Positions 29,873 to 39,153 of a DNA stretch of 64,000 nt are shown here, piece after piece. Origin of the DNA: Pseudomonas siliginis (GTDB taxonomy: Bacteria; Pseudomonadota; Gammaproteobacteria; Pseudomonadales; Pseudomonadaceae); NCBI RefSeq assembly GCF_019145195.1, contig NZ_JAHSTW010000001.1, positions 248,001 to 312,000 on the forward strand. The letters are read 5' to 3'. The notes under the pieces are model-generated. The model was given only the letters and a program-made list of their open reading frames with translations. It had not been told where the DNA came from and searched no databases. The position numbers and the translations under genes were made by a program. Position 1 is the stretch's first letter. Every line of letters starts with the position of its first letter.

Positions 29873-30874
29873 ATGAAACATTCCATGCTTGCCGCCATCG
29901 CCGAGTCCGCTCAATCCCCGCTGGCCATCCGTCACATCGATCGCCCTGTTCCCGGTAAGGGGCAAGTCCTGGTCAAGGTTCACGCCGCAGGAGTCAATCC
30001 GCTCGATACCAAAATTGCCGCCGGCGCAGGGGCTCACGCCCGCCAAACGCTGCCGGCCGTGCTCGGCCTTGATCTTGCCGGTACGGTGGTCGAAACGGGC
30101 GAAGCAGTCGAGGGGTTCACCCCGGGCCAGGAAGTCTTCGGCATGCCCGGCGGGATCGGCGGTGCCCAAGGCACCATGGCCGAGTACATTGCCGTGGATG
30201 CCCGCCTGATCGCGGTCAAGCCACACACCCTCAGCATGCGTGAGGCGGCTGCATTGCCTTTGGTATTCATCACCGCGTGGGAAGGTCTGGTCGATCACGC
30301 CAATGTCCGCTCTGGTCAGCGTGTCCTGATTCATGGGGGCGCAGGTGGGGTCGGCCAAGTGGCTGTGCAACTGGCCAAGGCACGCGGTGCCGATGTCTAT
30401 GCCACCGGTTCGGCGGGCAGTCTCGACTTCATACGCTCGCTGGGGGCTACAGCGATCGACTATCAGGCACAGAGCGTTGAGGATTATGTCGAGCACTACA
30501 CCTCCGGCGAAGGGTTCGACATTGTCTACGACACCGTCGGCGGCAGCACGCTGGATGCATCATTCAAAGCCGTGAAAGCCTATACCGGGCACGTGCTGAG
30601 CTGCCTGGGCTGGGGCCAGCACAGCCTGGCACCGTTATCGTTCAAAAGTGCCACCTACTCGGGGGTTTTCACTCTGGCTCCGCTGCTCACCGGCAAAGGA
30701 CGCGAACACCACGGCGCTATCCTGCGCGAGGCCGCTGCGCTGGCCAATGCGGGTCAACTGACGATCCGCGTGGATCAACAGCACTTTGCACTGCAAGACG
30801 TCAACGAGGCATTTCGCCAAGTCGCCGAAGGCCGCGGCAAGGGCAAGACGGTTATCGAGTTTGTGACTGCATAG
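29873..30874 (+). CDS. Zinc-independent quinone/alkenal reductase (MDR family)
   Basis: A 333-residue medium-chain dehydrogenase. It lacks the catalytic and structural zinc cysteines. The coenzyme motif is GGAGGVGQVAVQLAKARGADVYAT at about 155-178 and the NADPH-binding block is DIVYDTVGG. The opening AGVNPLDTKIAAG is the quinone oxidoreductase signature. It should reduce quinones or enones with NADPH. Divergent LysR upstream probably regulates it. A 13-bp hairpin follows the stop. Confidence 0.9.
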   Translation: MKHSMLAAIAESAQSPLAIRHIDRPVPGKGQVLVKVHAAGVNPLDTKIAAGAGAHARQTLPAVLGLDLAGTVVETGEAVEGFTPGQEVFGMPGGIGGAQGTMAEYIAVDARLIAVKPHTLSMREAAALPLVFITAWEGLVDHANVRSGQRVLIHGGAGGVGQVAVQLAKARGADVYATGSAGSLDFIRSLGATAIDYQAQSVEDYVEHYTSGEGFDIVYDTVGGSTLDASFKAVKAYTGHVLSCLGWGQHSLAPLSFKSATYSGVFTLAPLLTGKGREHHGAILREAAALANAGQLTIRVDQQHFALQDVNEAFRQVAEGRGKGKTVIEFVTA

Positions 30875-30899
30875 CCTCTTGTAATCCTTTCAGAACGCA

Positions 30900-30929
30900 A
30901 ACGGCCAAAGGCTTCTGCCTTTGGCCGTT
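30900..30929. terminator. Strong hairpin after the reductase gene
   Basis: A perfect 13-bp stem AACGGCCAAAGGC / GCCTTTGGCCGTT with a TTCT loop. No T-run follows on the plus strand. Confidence 0.65.
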
Positions 30930-31147
30930 GGTTGCCACACAGCAATAACCGCTTTCGGGCAAGAGCTGCCGCCCTCATGGTCTTCTCCAGCCCAAAACGC
31001 TGTCGCCAGTTGCTGCCGACCGTATGGCACACCTACTGGCATGGGCCGCACACCATATGGATGGCAACCCGATCCCTATAGGCGGCTCGTTCTATGAGAG
31101 CTGGCCTCTCACCCATTTGTAATTACCTGGCCTGAATAAACCGCTGC

Positions 31148-31984
31148 TCAAGGTTTTCTTTTGCATTGCTCTTCGGGCGCATCATATCCCCAAGTGATGA
31201 TGGCTTCGGCCTTATGTTCCCAAAGCGATTCATTACGCCCGACGTACTTGATGCCCATGCCACTGAGTTGCTGGTACATCAGCGATACGCTGTCGCCACG
31301 CTCGGCTATTAATGTCGGCGGATCAGTTTCGAAGAACCTGACAGTTACCTCGTTTGCAGGGTTGCCGTCGCATTCGTAAATGACAGGCCCAGTGCCAGAG
31401 ATCAGTCGGTACCGTGCTTGCAACTCAGCGATGCGGTTATGGTATTCCATGCGCAGGCATGCACCGACGTCATCACTCTTCCAGCATTCGTCCCGCCCCT
31501 TGATCCACCCCCGCTGCTCTGCTTTGAGCATTGGAGGATGCTCGTTGCCGGCCTTGATACTCGCACTGGCATACACTGCCGAGAGTTTGCGATCGAGGGC
31601 AGATAATTCCTTGTCTTTACATATCAATGCTTCGATACCGCCAGGCTCCGCCTTTGAGCAATCGTAAGATGGACCAGGTGACGAACTGATAGCCGACGAT
31701 GTTCCCGTGCGCGCCCCGGTCGACTGTATCGCACTGATTTGCTGATCAATGTAATTGCACCACTGCTCGGAGCTTCGCTCAGGGACATCTGACCCATCTT
31801 GAACCCCCAACTTTATCTCGATCACTGACTTCCATTCGTCAGAACCTAGATCCGGTCCGTGCCCTTGCATATCAGCCGTATGCAGAACCTTATCAACCGA
31901 TTGATACCACGTGTTTGAGCATTGAGATTGCGCCTTGGCAATGCCTGTGAGGCCAATCAGTAGCAAAACCAAATATTTGCGCAT
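31148..31984 (-). CDS. Secreted LprI-MliC fusion lysozyme inhibitor-like protein
   Basis: A 278-residue periplasmic protein. The signal peptide ends near residue 18 (GIAKA). A first segment (19-100) has no clear family. Residues 107-194 match the LprI/DUF1311 domain with four cysteines (109, 122, 167, 176) and the LKAEQRGWIKGRDECW block. Residues 201-274 match the MliC/PliC lysozyme-inhibitor domain: YECDG, VTVRFFE, LIAERGDSVSLMYQQLSGMGIKY and the closing Cys274. Both domains inhibit or bind lysozyme in known cases. AGGGA precedes the ATG at 31984. It stands alone. Confidence 0.8.
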   Translation of the reverse strand: MRKYLVLLLIGLTGIAKAQSQCSNTWYQSVDKVLHTADMQGHGPDLGSDEWKSVIEIKLGVQDGSDVPERSSEQWCNYIDQQISAIQSTGARTGTSSAISSSPGPSYDCSKAEPGGIEALICKDKELSALDRKLSAVYASASIKAGNEHPPMLKAEQRGWIKGRDECWKSDDVGACLRMEYHNRIAELQARYRLISGTGPVIYECDGNPANEVTVRFFETDPPTLIAERGDSVSLMYQQLSGMGIKYVGRNESLWEHKAEAIITWGYDAPEEQCKRKP

Positions 31985-32389
31985 GTGCGGTTTCCCTGGA
32001 TTTACGCAGTCGCCAAAGACCCATCTTAGCCGGTCTCATCCGCTAGCGATCGGTGAGTCAATAGTGATTGCAGCACCTGATGAGCCACATCAATCGGCCA
32101 TAAGTAGATGGAAGGAGATTGATTGCCTCAAGGCTCAGATATCCCTGACTTGAAGCGGAGCTTTCTGGCCAACGAGCTTCCCCTTATTCCATGGCTGATG
32201 TCGATATTTAGCGACTGTGTACATGGTGGTGCCCTCCACGTGGGTGAAGGACCGGGGTGGATCAGTCGCGCGGCACCGTCGTCGGATTCGGCCAGAAGCA
32301 GACACTTGAAAAGCTCAACGATCAGGTTCTCATGTCATGAAATCATCCGGCTGCCATACCATCGGCACATCGACAATACGGAGGTTGAT
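31985..32389. other. 405-base stretch without a gene
   Basis: No convincing coding region on either strand; the upstream open frame of the following gene has no family similarity. The right end holds GGAGG just before 32390. Nothing else recognisable. Confidence 0.5.
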
Positions 32390-33478
32390 ATGGGAAATGG
32401 TCAGGACAAACGAGTCGTTGTCGTTGGTGCAGGCATCGTTGGCGCGTCATTGGCGTATCACTTGGCAGGTAAAGGCGCGAATGTCACTTTGGTAGAAGCT
32501 GAAGATATAGCTTCGGGAGTGACTGGCAGCTCATTCGCCTGGCTCAATGCCTCACACCCCGAACCCGACCCAATCGCGCAACTGCGCGGTTCTGCCATCA
32601 AGGAGTACCGCCGACTCCAAACGCAGCTGCCTGGTCTGGAGATAAGATGGACAGGCGCCTTGTCTTACAGTGCGATGGCGATTGAGGCGCTGCCAGTCTC
32701 AGGTCACCAGGCTTCGGCAAACCTGGTGTCTCGATCGCAGATTCTCGACTTGGAACCAAATCTCAAGAACCCTCCCCAGTCTGCTCTGTATGCGGCTGAA
32801 GAAGGAGCGCTGGACGCAGTGGCAGCTACGCATGCGTTGATCGCAGGTGCGCAGGCATATGGGGCGAAGATTTTCACTCGGACGCGAGTGCTCGGTTTTG
32901 TAACCCGGAGTGCAACGGTGACTGGAGTCGAAACAACGATAGGCAGCCTCGATGCCGATATCGTCGTACTGGCAGCCGGGACAGGCATCACGAAACTGAC
33001 AGACATGCTTGGAGTGTCCCTGCCAATAGAGGCCTCGCCTGCCATTTTCATCCGTTACAAGTCACAACTCAACCTCGTACACACCCTCATATCCAGCCCT
33101 GAAATGGAAGTGCGGCAAAGTTCGGATGGTGCGTTGCTCGCGGCGGAAGATTATCTGAACGATGCCGTGGAAAATCAGCCGGCAGCGATAGCGCTTCGCA
33201 CGGCCAAGACAATCCAGAACGAACTCCATGGTGTCGTTTCCATAGAACCGGAACGGGCTTGTGTCGGCCTCAGGCCCATGCCTGCCGATGGCATCCCCAT
33301 CATCGGTTATCTCCCCAAAGGAGGTGGCGTCTACGTTTGTGCAATGCACCCTGGAATTACTTTGGCGGCGATAGTGGGACGTCTGGCCAGCGAGGAGATC
33401 ATCGATGACAAGGTATCCAGTGCCCTTTGCCCATGCCGGCCTGATCGATTTTTGCAAGCGGAGGGAAGCCTCTTGTGA
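32390..33478 (+). CDS. FAD-dependent DAO-family oxidoreductase
   Basis: A 362-residue flavoprotein of the D-amino-acid-oxidase/glycine-oxidase fold. The dinucleotide motif VVVVGAGIVGASLAYHLA is at 9-26, the FAD ribityl region is GVTGSSFAWLN and the C-terminal LRPMPADGIPIIGYLP and AMHPGITLAA blocks are typical. GGAGG is six bases before the ATG at 32390, which settles the start against a longer frame. Substrate unknown: it may oxidise an amino acid or opine. It stands alone between the lysozyme-inhibitor-like gene and the second FecI set. Confidence 0.88.
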   Translation: MGNGQDKRVVVVGAGIVGASLAYHLAGKGANVTLVEAEDIASGVTGSSFAWLNASHPEPDPIAQLRGSAIKEYRRLQTQLPGLEIRWTGALSYSAMAIEALPVSGHQASANLVSRSQILDLEPNLKNPPQSALYAAEEGALDAVAATHALIAGAQAYGAKIFTRTRVLGFVTRSATVTGVETTIGSLDADIVVLAAGTGITKLTDMLGVSLPIEASPAIFIRYKSQLNLVHTLISSPEMEVRQSSDGALLAAEDYLNDAVENQPAAIALRTAKTIQNELHGVVSIEPERACVGLRPMPADGIPIIGYLPKGGGVYVCAMHPGITLAAIVGRLASEEIIDDKVSSALCPCRPDRFLQAEGSLL

Positions 33479-33708
33479 GGCAGAAATCGGCCAAGAGCAG
33501 ACATTCGAACCTAAGGTAATGCGATGAAGAGAAAAACTAGTATGACAGCACCTCTGACCAGTAACGCAGCAACCCAGCCTGGGCCTATTACCGGGATCGG
33601 CGCGTCAGCCTGAACTGTGGCGAATTGTCCAAGAAACCCGGGGCGTCATTTCGTCCGAAACAGACACTACGCGCGACGTATTTGCCTGATGGCCCAACGC
33701 CTGAGTAG

Positions 33709-33730
33709 AATGCGATTCATTATCAATCAT
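33709..33730. promoter_or_regulatory. Putative Fur box upstream of second fecI-like gene
   Basis: AATGCGATTCATTATCAAT at 33709-33727 differs by about two bases from the Pseudomonas Fur consensus form AATGAGAATCATTATCAAT. It ends about 20 bases before the sigma factor start. Confidence 0.7.
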
Positions 33731-33748
33731 GTATGTCCCGGGATGCCG

Positions 33749-34267
33749 ATGCGTAGCGACGAAACACTAGGTACTGCAGATCCAGGGCTGCTCTATCGCA
33801 CCCACTTCTCGTGGTTACAGGGCTGGCTGGTCCGACGCATTGGCTGTCGCGATAATGCCGCAGATCTGGCGCAGGACACCTTTGTGCGTGTGCTCAAACA
33901 CCGTCATCAGTCCGGCGCCCTGCGCGAGCCACGTGCTTATTTGAGCAGCATTGCCCGCGGTCTGATGATTGATCAGTATCGTCGTCGCGAACTCGAACGT
34001 GCTTACCTGGAAAGCATCACCTTGCTGCCTCAACACGAGGTTCCATCGGAAGAAAGCCGGCTGATGATTCTCGATGCGCTGGAGCGCATAGACCGTCTGC
34101 TCGACTCGCTTAAACCAAGAGTACGCCAGGCGTTTTTATTTGCCCGACTCGACGGTCTGACCTGCGCGCAAATCGCCGGAAAGCTCGGTGTTTCCCGCGC
34201 GACGGTGGAGCGCGATCTGGCCACGGCCCTGCAACATTGCTATCGCTTGCGTTATGTCGAGGCCTGA
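33749..34267 (+). CDS. ECF sigma factor, FecI-like (second set)
   Basis: A 172-residue iron-starvation sigma factor. Region 2 has DLAQDTFVRVL and ALREPRAYLSSIARGLMIDQYRRRE, region 4 has LDGLTCAQIAGKLGVSRATVERDL as the helix-turn-helix. It differs in sequence from the 9118 gene, so the two serve different receptors. ATG at 33749 is preferred because GGGA lies six bases upstream; an ATG six bases earlier is also possible and the longer frame runs back through the Fur box. The end overlaps the FecR start. Confidence 0.9.
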   Translation: MRSDETLGTADPGLLYRTHFSWLQGWLVRRIGCRDNAADLAQDTFVRVLKHRHQSGALREPRAYLSSIARGLMIDQYRRRELERAYLESITLLPQHEVPSEESRLMILDALERIDRLLDSLKPRVRQAFLFARLDGLTCAQIAGKLGVSRATVERDLATALQHCYRLRYVEA

Positions 34268-35234
34268 GCCCGAGGCGCTGGATCCGGCCATTGTCGAGCA
34301 GGCGATCCAATGGCTGGTGCGCCTTCGCTTCAATCAAGCCGATGAACAGACACAGCGCACTTTCGAGCACTGGCTGCAGCAGCGCCCGGAGCATGCGTTG
34401 GCGTGGCAGCGTGTGGAAACGCTGGGAGATGAATTCGAAGGCGTGCCAGCTCAGTTGGCTCGACAAACCCTTAAGGGCGCCCAACATGGAATGCGCCGGC
34501 GGGAAAGCCTGAAGCTACTGGGCGTATTGGCGACGGTCGGCACGGCAGCCTGGCTCGGCCGCGACTACACCCCCCTGCCCTCCATGCTTGCACAGCAGCG
34601 CAGCAGCACCGGCGAGCAACGACGTTTCGAACTCGATGATGGCAGCCTTATCCAGCTCAATAGCGATAGCGCCGTCGACAGCGATTTCGACGCCCAGCGG
34701 CGCCTGATCATCCTGCGCCGTGGTGAAATCATCGTGAATGTCGGTGCGGATCAACACTCGCCGCAAGCGCGACCGTTGTGGGTGCAATCACGCGACGGGA
34801 TCATGCGAGCCCACAGCTCGCGCTTTCTGGTCCGCGAGCGTGACGACGGTACTCTGGTCGCAGCTCAGGAGGGATCAGTCACGGTTTTCCCCGGCTCCGG
34901 TCAAGCGTCTGCGAGCCGCAACGTCCTGGCAGGAAACCAACTGCTGTTCACATCAAGTGACGCCCGAAGGTTCAGGGACAACGGCCTTGATCTATGGGGT
35001 TGGGGTGACGGTGTGATCAGTGCGAACCATATGCGCCTTGGTGACTTCATCGCAGAGTTGTCGCGTTATCGCCCAGGAGTCCTGCGCTGCGCCGAAGAGG
35101 TCGCTGATCGACGCGTTTCAGGCACTTTCCAGCTCGCCGACAACGATCGGGTCCTGGCATTGATCGCGCAGTCACTGCGCCTGCACATTGATTACCGAAC
35201 CCGTTACTGGGTCACCGTGAGCGCTGCGACCTGA
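34254..35234 (+). CDS. FecR-family anti-sigma factor (second set)
   Basis: A 326-residue sigma regulator. The cytoplasmic DUF4880 block is AIQWLVRLRFNQADEQTQRTFEHWLQQ in pieces at about 15-60. The membrane span is around ESLKLLGVLATVGTAAWLG. The periplasmic part has TGEQRRFELDDGSLIQLNSDSAV-like pattern and ends with the LSRYRPGVLRCAE and RVSGTFQLADNDR block that contacts the receptor signalling domain. The ATG at 34254 lies inside the sigma gene end (14-base overlap). Confidence 0.9.
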   Translation: MSRPEPEALDPAIVEQAIQWLVRLRFNQADEQTQRTFEHWLQQRPEHALAWQRVETLGDEFEGVPAQLARQTLKGAQHGMRRRESLKLLGVLATVGTAAWLGRDYTPLPSMLAQQRSSTGEQRRFELDDGSLIQLNSDSAVDSDFDAQRRLIILRRGEIIVNVGADQHSPQARPLWVQSRDGIMRAHSSRFLVRERDDGTLVAAQEGSVTVFPGSGQASASRNVLAGNQLLFTSSDARRFRDNGLDLWGWGDGVISANHMRLGDFIAELSRYRPGVLRCAEEVADRRVSGTFQLADNDRVLALIAQSLRLHIDYRTRYWVTVSAAT

Positions 35235-35268
35235 GTCCACCTGAATATTTTTCTGCTACCTGAAAAAT

Positions 35269-35287
35269 AATGAGGTGGTTTCTCATT
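35269..35287. promoter_or_regulatory. Putative Fur box upstream of TonB receptor gene
   Basis: AATGAG at 35269-35274 and CTCATT at 35282-35287 form a perfect 6-7-6 inverted repeat. It lies about 70 bases before the receptor start, between the anti-sigma gene and the receptor. Confidence 0.65.
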
Positions 35288-35355
35288 CTCGTTCGACCTG
35301 TAAGGAAGGCCGGAATACAGGCCAGTCTGCCGATGTCCTTTCTTGGAGCGAGAAA

Positions 35356-37746
35356 ATGAGTTCGTCCCCGGTTTCACAGCGCCATCCATTAAGTCGTGCC
35401 ATGCACGGTGCGATTTTGGGTTTGATCGTGAGCAGCTATGCATTGCCATCGCTGGCGCAAACCTCGGGCGCTGACCACAGCGATCAAGTCAAACAGTGGA
35501 ATATCGCCCCCGGGCCACTGGCGCCAGCGCTTGACCGTTTTGCGCGCGAAGCTGGCATCAGCCTTTCCTTCGACGCCTCGAGTGTTGCGAACCGCACCAC
35601 GGCTGGCGTGAATGGCTCGCTCGAAACGTCGGCAGCGCTGTCATCCTTGCTGCAGGGCAGCGAATTGCAGGTCGAACAGCAAGGCCCGAATGCTTACCTG
35701 CTGACCCCTCAAGCAAAAACCGCCGGCCCGCTGGAACTCGACGCAACGGCCGTCGAGGACTACCGCCTCGCCCCGCTCATCATCAATGCCAAGGTCCGGG
35801 TCAGTGCCGACGACGACGCCAACTCGGTGGTTGCCAAGGAGCTCTGGGTGGGCGGCAAGGTGGCCACCAGCATACTCAATACACCGGCATCGGTGTCGGT
35901 GGTGACCAACAAGGAAATGCAGCAACGCAGCGTCAGCACCACGGAAGAAGCGCTGCAATACACGCCGGGCGTGGTCAGCGACTTTTATGGTACGGATGAT
36001 CGCAACGACTATTTCCAGATCCGCGGCTTCCAGGCCACCACCTACCGTGACGGCTTGACCCTCAGCTCGATGCGCGGCGTACGCGAAGATCCGTTCGCCT
36101 ATGAGCGCATCGAGATTCTGCGTGGCGCCAACTCCACCCTGTTTGGCCCTGCGGACCCGGGCGGTTCGGTAAATTTCGTGACCAAACAGCCGCGCTTCGA
36201 GAAGTTTGGCCAAGGCTATGTGACCTACGGTTCGTTTGACCATGTCGAGACAGGCATCGATGTCGGCGATGCGCTGAACGACGAAAAAACCCTGGCCGGC
36301 CGCTTTACTGCCAAAGGCCAGAACAGCGATCGCGAGTACGATCATTCGCAGGACGACAACCAGTTGTTTATGGGTGGCCTCACCTGGGCACCGACGGATT
36401 ACACGTCGGCCACGATGATTCTGGACTACCTGAAAACCGAAAGCTCGCCCAACAGCGGCGGCTATCCACTGGATCGGGAATACGACCGCAGCAAGTTTTA
36501 TGGCGAGCCCAGCTACAACTTCCACGATGTCGAGCGCACCAGCCTCAGCGGTAACGTCACCCATGATTTCGACAACGGTTTCGTGCTGCGTAGCAATCTG
36601 CGTTACAGCAAGTTGACCGATGATTTTGGCTACGTTTACCTCAGCGACAGCGCCGCACGTGTCGGTACCACCGTCGATCGATACCTGTTTGGCACGGACA
36701 CTGAAGCCGATCAGTTCAACGGCAATCTGATGCTGCAATACGATGCCCGCTTCGAGAACATCGACAGCAGTAGCCTGGTGGGTGTGGAGTATCTCGATTC
36801 GACCACCAAGGAAAGCTCGGTCTACGCCCTGACGACACCGATCGATATTGCCAACCCGGTGTTTACTGGCGTTCCACGCTCAATCGCGCCGTATGCCGTC
36901 AACAAGCGAGACGCGACCACCAAGGCCGTCTTCCTTCAGCAGAACCTGTCGTTCTACGAGCGTTTCATCGTCACCGGAGGCGTGCGCAACGACTCGATGG
37001 ACCTGACCAGCAAAGGCTTGCAATCCACTGAGAAAGACACCTTCTCCGAAACCTCCTACCGAGGTGCGTTGACCTATATCGTCAACGATGAAGTCTCCAC
37101 CTATGTGAGCATGGTCGAATCCGTCTCGCCGCCGCAGGTTGGCGTAACACCGCAGACAGGCAGGCAGTACGAAGTGGGCGTGAAGTATGCGCCGATGGGG
37201 ATGGACGCACTGTTCTCCGCCGCCGTGTATGACCTGACCCAGGAAAACGTCACCATCGCCGTGGTGCTGCCGAGCGGCATCATCGAGCAGCAGACGGTGG
37301 GTGAATCACGTGCACGCGGCCTCGACCTGGAGGCCAAGGCGCAGGTGACGCAGAACCTCAGCCTGATCGGTGGCTATTCCTACATGGAGTCCGAGGTACT
37401 GCGCGGTTCGTTGTATGACGGCAGTTCCCTGAAGGGCAACGAGTTCGCCACGGCACCCAAGCATTCCGCTTCGCTCTGGAGTTACTACGACGTACCCGCC
37501 ACCGATGTCAGCGTGGGCCTGGGTGCGCGCTACGTCGGCGCTTATTACTTCGATGCAGCCAACTCCGGCAAAAGCGATGGCACTACCCTGTTCGACGCCG
37601 CCTTCAACTACAAGATCGCCAAGGGCACCGACCTGGCGGTGAACGTCAGCAACCTGCTGGACGAGCAGCACGTGGTCGGCTCCGGCACCGCGAACTTCTA
37701 CAACCCGGGCCGCGAGATTACCGCCAAGCTGAGCTACAACTGGTAA
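35356..37746 (+). CDS. TonB-dependent siderophore receptor with STN domain (second set)
   Basis: A 796-residue outer-membrane receptor. The signal peptide ends near YALPSLA. The STN domain is at about 45-120 (QWNIAPGPLAPALDRFAREAGISLSF in pieces). The plug has TEEALQYTPGVVSDFYG, FQIRGFQATTYRDGL, IEILRGANSTLFG and GGSVNFVTKQPRF, the signature of ferrichrome/pseudobactin-type receptors. The barrel ends with aromatic Trp (AKLSYNW). It should bind a ferric siderophore and signal to the FecIR pair just upstream. GGAGCGAG precedes the ATG at 35356. Ligand unknown. Confidence 0.92.
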   Translation: MSSSPVSQRHPLSRAMHGAILGLIVSSYALPSLAQTSGADHSDQVKQWNIAPGPLAPALDRFAREAGISLSFDASSVANRTTAGVNGSLETSAALSSLLQGSELQVEQQGPNAYLLTPQAKTAGPLELDATAVEDYRLAPLIINAKVRVSADDDANSVVAKELWVGGKVATSILNTPASVSVVTNKEMQQRSVSTTEEALQYTPGVVSDFYGTDDRNDYFQIRGFQATTYRDGLTLSSMRGVREDPFAYERIEILRGANSTLFGPADPGGSVNFVTKQPRFEKFGQGYVTYGSFDHVETGIDVGDALNDEKTLAGRFTAKGQNSDREYDHSQDDNQLFMGGLTWAPTDYTSATMILDYLKTESSPNSGGYPLDREYDRSKFYGEPSYNFHDVERTSLSGNVTHDFDNGFVLRSNLRYSKLTDDFGYVYLSDSAARVGTTVDRYLFGTDTEADQFNGNLMLQYDARFENIDSSSLVGVEYLDSTTKESSVYALTTPIDIANPVFTGVPRSIAPYAVNKRDATTKAVFLQQNLSFYERFIVTGGVRNDSMDLTSKGLQSTEKDTFSETSYRGALTYIVNDEVSTYVSMVESVSPPQVGVTPQTGRQYEVGVKYAPMGMDALFSAAVYDLTQENVTIAVVLPSGIIEQQTVGESRARGLDLEAKAQVTQNLSLIGGYSYMESEVLRGSLYDGSSLKGNEFATAPKHSASLWSYYDVPATDVSVGLGARYVGAYYFDAANSGKSDGTTLFDAAFNYKIAKGTDLAVNVSNLLDEQHVVGSGTANFYNPGREITAKLSYNW

Positions 37747-37781
37747 GCAGGCGGGTCAGCGTTTTTCCCCACACAGAAAAC

Positions 37782-37805
37782 GGTGCCCGCGTTACCGCGG
37801 GCACC
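37782..37805. terminator. Bidirectional hairpin after the receptor gene
   Basis: A perfect ten-bp stem GGTGCCCGCG / CGCGGGCACC with a TTAC loop. It lies between convergent genes (stops at 37746 and 37819). Confidence 0.75.
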
Positions 37806-37818
37806 TTCGACTTGGTTG

Positions 37819-38262
37819 TTAGCCGCCGACCTCACGCAAAATTCTCTCAAGCTCAGGACGGGTCCACCTCTCCCAAGGGAATACCTCCCGGTCATCGCCG
37901 CTGTGCCAATACTCGCCCGCATCAAATGCCTGATAGATCGAAAATGCCGGCTCGGGCATCTCTGCGTACAAGGACAGATCGACGATATCGCTGATGACAA
38001 TATTCATCACCTCATCACAGTAGTGAAAATCGCGGCAGCCGGTGATAAACAGTCTTGCCACTGAGATCGCCAACTGATTGAGAAGACCGCGGCTGTCGAT
38101 CTGCAGGTGCTCACACATAACATTTAATTCGGTGTTTGGGGCTTTCTCAATCATCCCCAGTACGTAATCAAGCTCGGCATCACTAAGACCTGTGGCCATA
38201 TGATCAAAGTACTCGTGAGTTCGGTTTTGCGATGGATTCAGGACAAGCCTGTTAGAAAGCAT
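37819..38262 (-). CDS. Uncharacterised 147-residue acidic protein
   Basis: I do not recognise this protein. It is soluble, acidic and helix-rich, with aromatic residues in the C-terminal part (EYWHSGDDREVFPWERWTR). The size and charge fit an immunity protein, but no toxin gene is beside it. ATG at 38262; a second ATG at codon 22 could be the real start. It is convergent with the receptor gene. Confidence 0.6.
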   Translation of the reverse strand: MLSNRLVLNPSQNRTHEYFDHMATGLSDAELDYVLGMIEKAPNTELNVMCEHLQIDSRGLLNQLAISVARLFITGCRDFHYCDEVMNIVISDIVDLSLYAEMPEPAFSIYQAFDAGEYWHSGDDREVFPWERWTRPELERILREVGG

Positions 38263-38609
38263 TTTGGCAGATTTGCTGTTTAGCGACAGCTATGGTTCGA
38301 AAGCAGCTTCTGATTGGGTGGTCCCGTTTTCCCCCGGGGCTTATTCGGCAGAGGTCGACTTGGACTGTCATCAGATAAAGGTGACAAAGCGGGTATCGAG
38401 ACCCGCGCTCACTGGCGCTAGCGAATTGAGATAGTACACAAACACAAGGGTGGCCGCTTTTGGGTATTTGGCGATCCGTGACACGAAGATCGGTCAGAAG
38501 CGGCCAGCCAGTATCGATGAAATACGTTGGATGATTCCAGTTTCAAATGAGCAGCGGGCAATACCCAGCTTGATCTACGCTTGAATGAAATCACGCGGAG
38601 AACCCGATC
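38263..38609. other. 347-base stretch without a gene
   Basis: I see no gene or recognisable repeat here. It should hold the promoters of the two divergent flanking genes. Confidence 0.5.
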
Positions 38610-39095
38610 ATGTCCCTCGCACCCGGAAATCTATTGGCCCTGGCTTTGGGTGTCTGCTTTTGCACATCCGTGCTCGGACAAGGGGCAGCAGACAGCGATT
38701 CTCCACCGGCGATACTGCCATTGGCATCCGAAAGTGCGCCGAAACTCATTGCCTACCCGCCGCTTGCCGAGCCGCTCGCCCGTGGAGTGGTCATCATCCA
38801 GTTTCGAACAGAGCACGCCAGGATCATGCCGGTTTTTGGCAAGGTGGCTGCTGAGGTATCACCACGCTTAGGTCACCTTCACGTGACCGTCGATGACTGG
38901 AAAGGTACGTGGGCGCACACCAGTGAAGACCCGATTATCCTGGTCGGGCTAACGCCCGGTCCTCACAAGGCTCTCTTGGAAGTGGCCGACCCGACGCACC
39001 AGATCATCACCAGTACGACAGTGAGTTTTACAGTACCGGAGAAGACACCGATGGACGCTCCCCGTACTGACGATCATCACGCGGTAAAACCATGA
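38610..39095 (+). CDS. DUF6130 secreted protein
   Basis: A 161-residue exported protein. The signal peptide ends near VLGQG. The mature part has the DUF6130 blocks GHLHVTVDDWKGTWAHTSEDPIIL in pieces and LTPGPHKALLEVADPTHQII. The beta-sandwich-like strands suggest a periplasmic small-molecule or metal-binding protein; the His residues near HLHVTV and WAHTS could bind a ligand. ATG at 38610. Function unknown. It is convergent with the TrkH-type gene. Confidence 0.82.
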   Translation: MSLAPGNLLALALGVCFCTSVLGQGAADSDSPPAILPLASESAPKLIAYPPLAEPLARGVVIIQFRTEHARIMPVFGKVAAEVSPRLGHLHVTVDDWKGTWAHTSEDPIILVGLTPGPHKALLEVADPTHQIITSTTVSFTVPEKTPMDAPRTDDHHAVKP

Positions 39096-39153
39096 CCGCC
39101 GTGCTATCACCGTAACAGGCGACGATCGGCGTCTCTGCCTACGAATGACTGGC

